17,658 bases of DNA from Planctomycetaceae bacterium (lineage in GTDB: Bacteria > Planctomycetota > Planctomycetia > Pirellulales > Pirellulaceae). The notes beneath the pieces are model-generated. The model searched no databases and was not told the origin of the DNA. It saw nothing but the letters and a program-made list of their open reading frames with translations. Below are positions 17,124 to 17,658 of the stretch, piece after piece. Made by a program: the position numbers and the translations under genes. Each line of letters begins with the position of its first letter. The first letter of the stretch is position 1. The DNA lies in NCBI GenBank assembly GCA_022614795.1, contig JAKEHX010000556.1:1-17658 (forward strand), in the 5' to 3' direction.

Positions 17124-17495
17124 TTACTGCTTTTCATGGATTACAGTCGTCGCCGAGTGTTTCTTGATCTTGAAGTGGTACGGGCCACCGCCGACGTAGC
17201 GGTGCGGTGGATCCCCATGACACTTGGGAACTTTCAGACGGACCCACTGCTTATACTCCCGTATCACGGTACCCACGGCTATGGTGTCCCAATCGTCCGG
17301 CTCAATATAGACCTTTGTGTCCAAAATGTCCGGGGAATCAAAGTAAAACCCCGGGTACGTTTCGGGGTCGCAGGCGTCGGGGGTATATGCCCAGCCTTCG
17401 TCGTCCGCCGGGTCGGGCGGCCACGTTCCGTCGGGGTTGGGATCAACTATTCGCTCGTTGACGCAGCCGGAAATACATTGGCCCAGCGGGGTCAT
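17124..17495 (-). CDS. Hypothetical Asp/Pro-rich protein, possibly truncated at the N-terminus
   Basis: Frame encoding 123 residues from ATG at 17495 (MTPLGQCISGCVNERIVDP), or 126 from TTG at 17504. It is acidic in the middle (PDPADDEGWAYTPDACDPET) and basic at the end (YHFKIKKHSATTVIHEKQ), with four Cys. It has no known motif, signal peptide or Shine-Dalgarno site. The frame is open up to a stop at 17568, and the upstream codons (GPIKTVLHKFRFL) read like protein, so the gene may have lost its 5' part or may begin at a start I cannot see. Same strand and composition as the gene at 16496. Confidence 0.5.
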   Translation of the reverse strand: MTPLGQCISGCVNERIVDPNPDGTWPPDPADDEGWAYTPDACDPETYPGFYFDSPDILDTKVYIEPDDWDTIAVGTVIREYKQWVRLKVPKCHGDPPHRYVGGGPYHFKIKKHSATTVIHEKQ

Positions 17496-17658
17496 GGTCT
17501 TCAAGAATCGGAATTTGTGGAGAACCGTCTTGATTGGACCTTCTGACGACGGGTCGTTGACCAGGGCTTACGCATCGATTTGTGGACGCAACTGCTTAGC
17601 CTGTGGGGATTTGCAATAAATCGGCATACCGGTGTTGGACAAATCGTCGCGAGTGCGC

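Overview
The window looks like chromosomal DNA of a high-GC planctomycete, probably of the Pirellulales type. This is inferred from gene style, not from a marker gene. The signs are a small membrane protein opening MRFSVRDLLWLTVVVAL, STN-like proteins with a C-terminal 'NPDSW...GGPG' segment, an ExeA-like ATPase next to a Wzc/CpsD-like ATPase, and many hairpin repeats in gaps and even inside a gene. No rRNA, tRNA, transposase, CRISPR array or phage gene was seen.

Layout. (1) 112-3927, minus: full-length cobalamin-dependent methionine synthase (metH), interrupted in frame by two different palindromic elements (2882-2928 and 723-802). (2) 4249-8295, plus: three genes, namely a single-pass Ala/Pro-rich membrane protein, an overlapping Wzc/CpsD-like P-loop protein with a long disordered N-terminus and Arg in place of the P-loop Lys, and an ExeA/GspA-like AAA ATPase. 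A 78-bp palindrome separates the last two. The set suggests an envelope, export or polysaccharide role, but no substrate is visible. (3) 8375-11964, minus: a GTG-started PadR regulator with a clear promoter and palindromic operator candidate, then two paralogous membrane proteins (HAAS/DUF1700-like domain, one TM helix, STN/secretin-like domain, C-terminal domain), then a start-less HEAT-repeat remnant. Near-identical palindromes of about 115 bp precede both membrane-protein genes. (4) 12132-12473, plus: small membrane protein, possibly leaderless. (5) 12493-13815, minus: BCS1-like membrane AAA ATPase starting at TTG behind a strong Shine-Dalgarno site, perhaps preceded by a small coupled ORF. 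(6) 14258-16423, plus: secreted alpha/beta hydrolase and a Tat-type exported protein with a Cys4 zinc-ribbon-like motif and a protease-like domain lacking HExxH. (7) 16496-17495, minus: two unrecognised genes in visibly lower-GC DNA.

The two strongest leads are the PadR plus tandem HAAS-TM-STN module, which may be an undescribed envelope-signalling unit, and the dense set of hairpin repeat families. Some of these are translated inside metH, and two families show compensatory base changes between copies.
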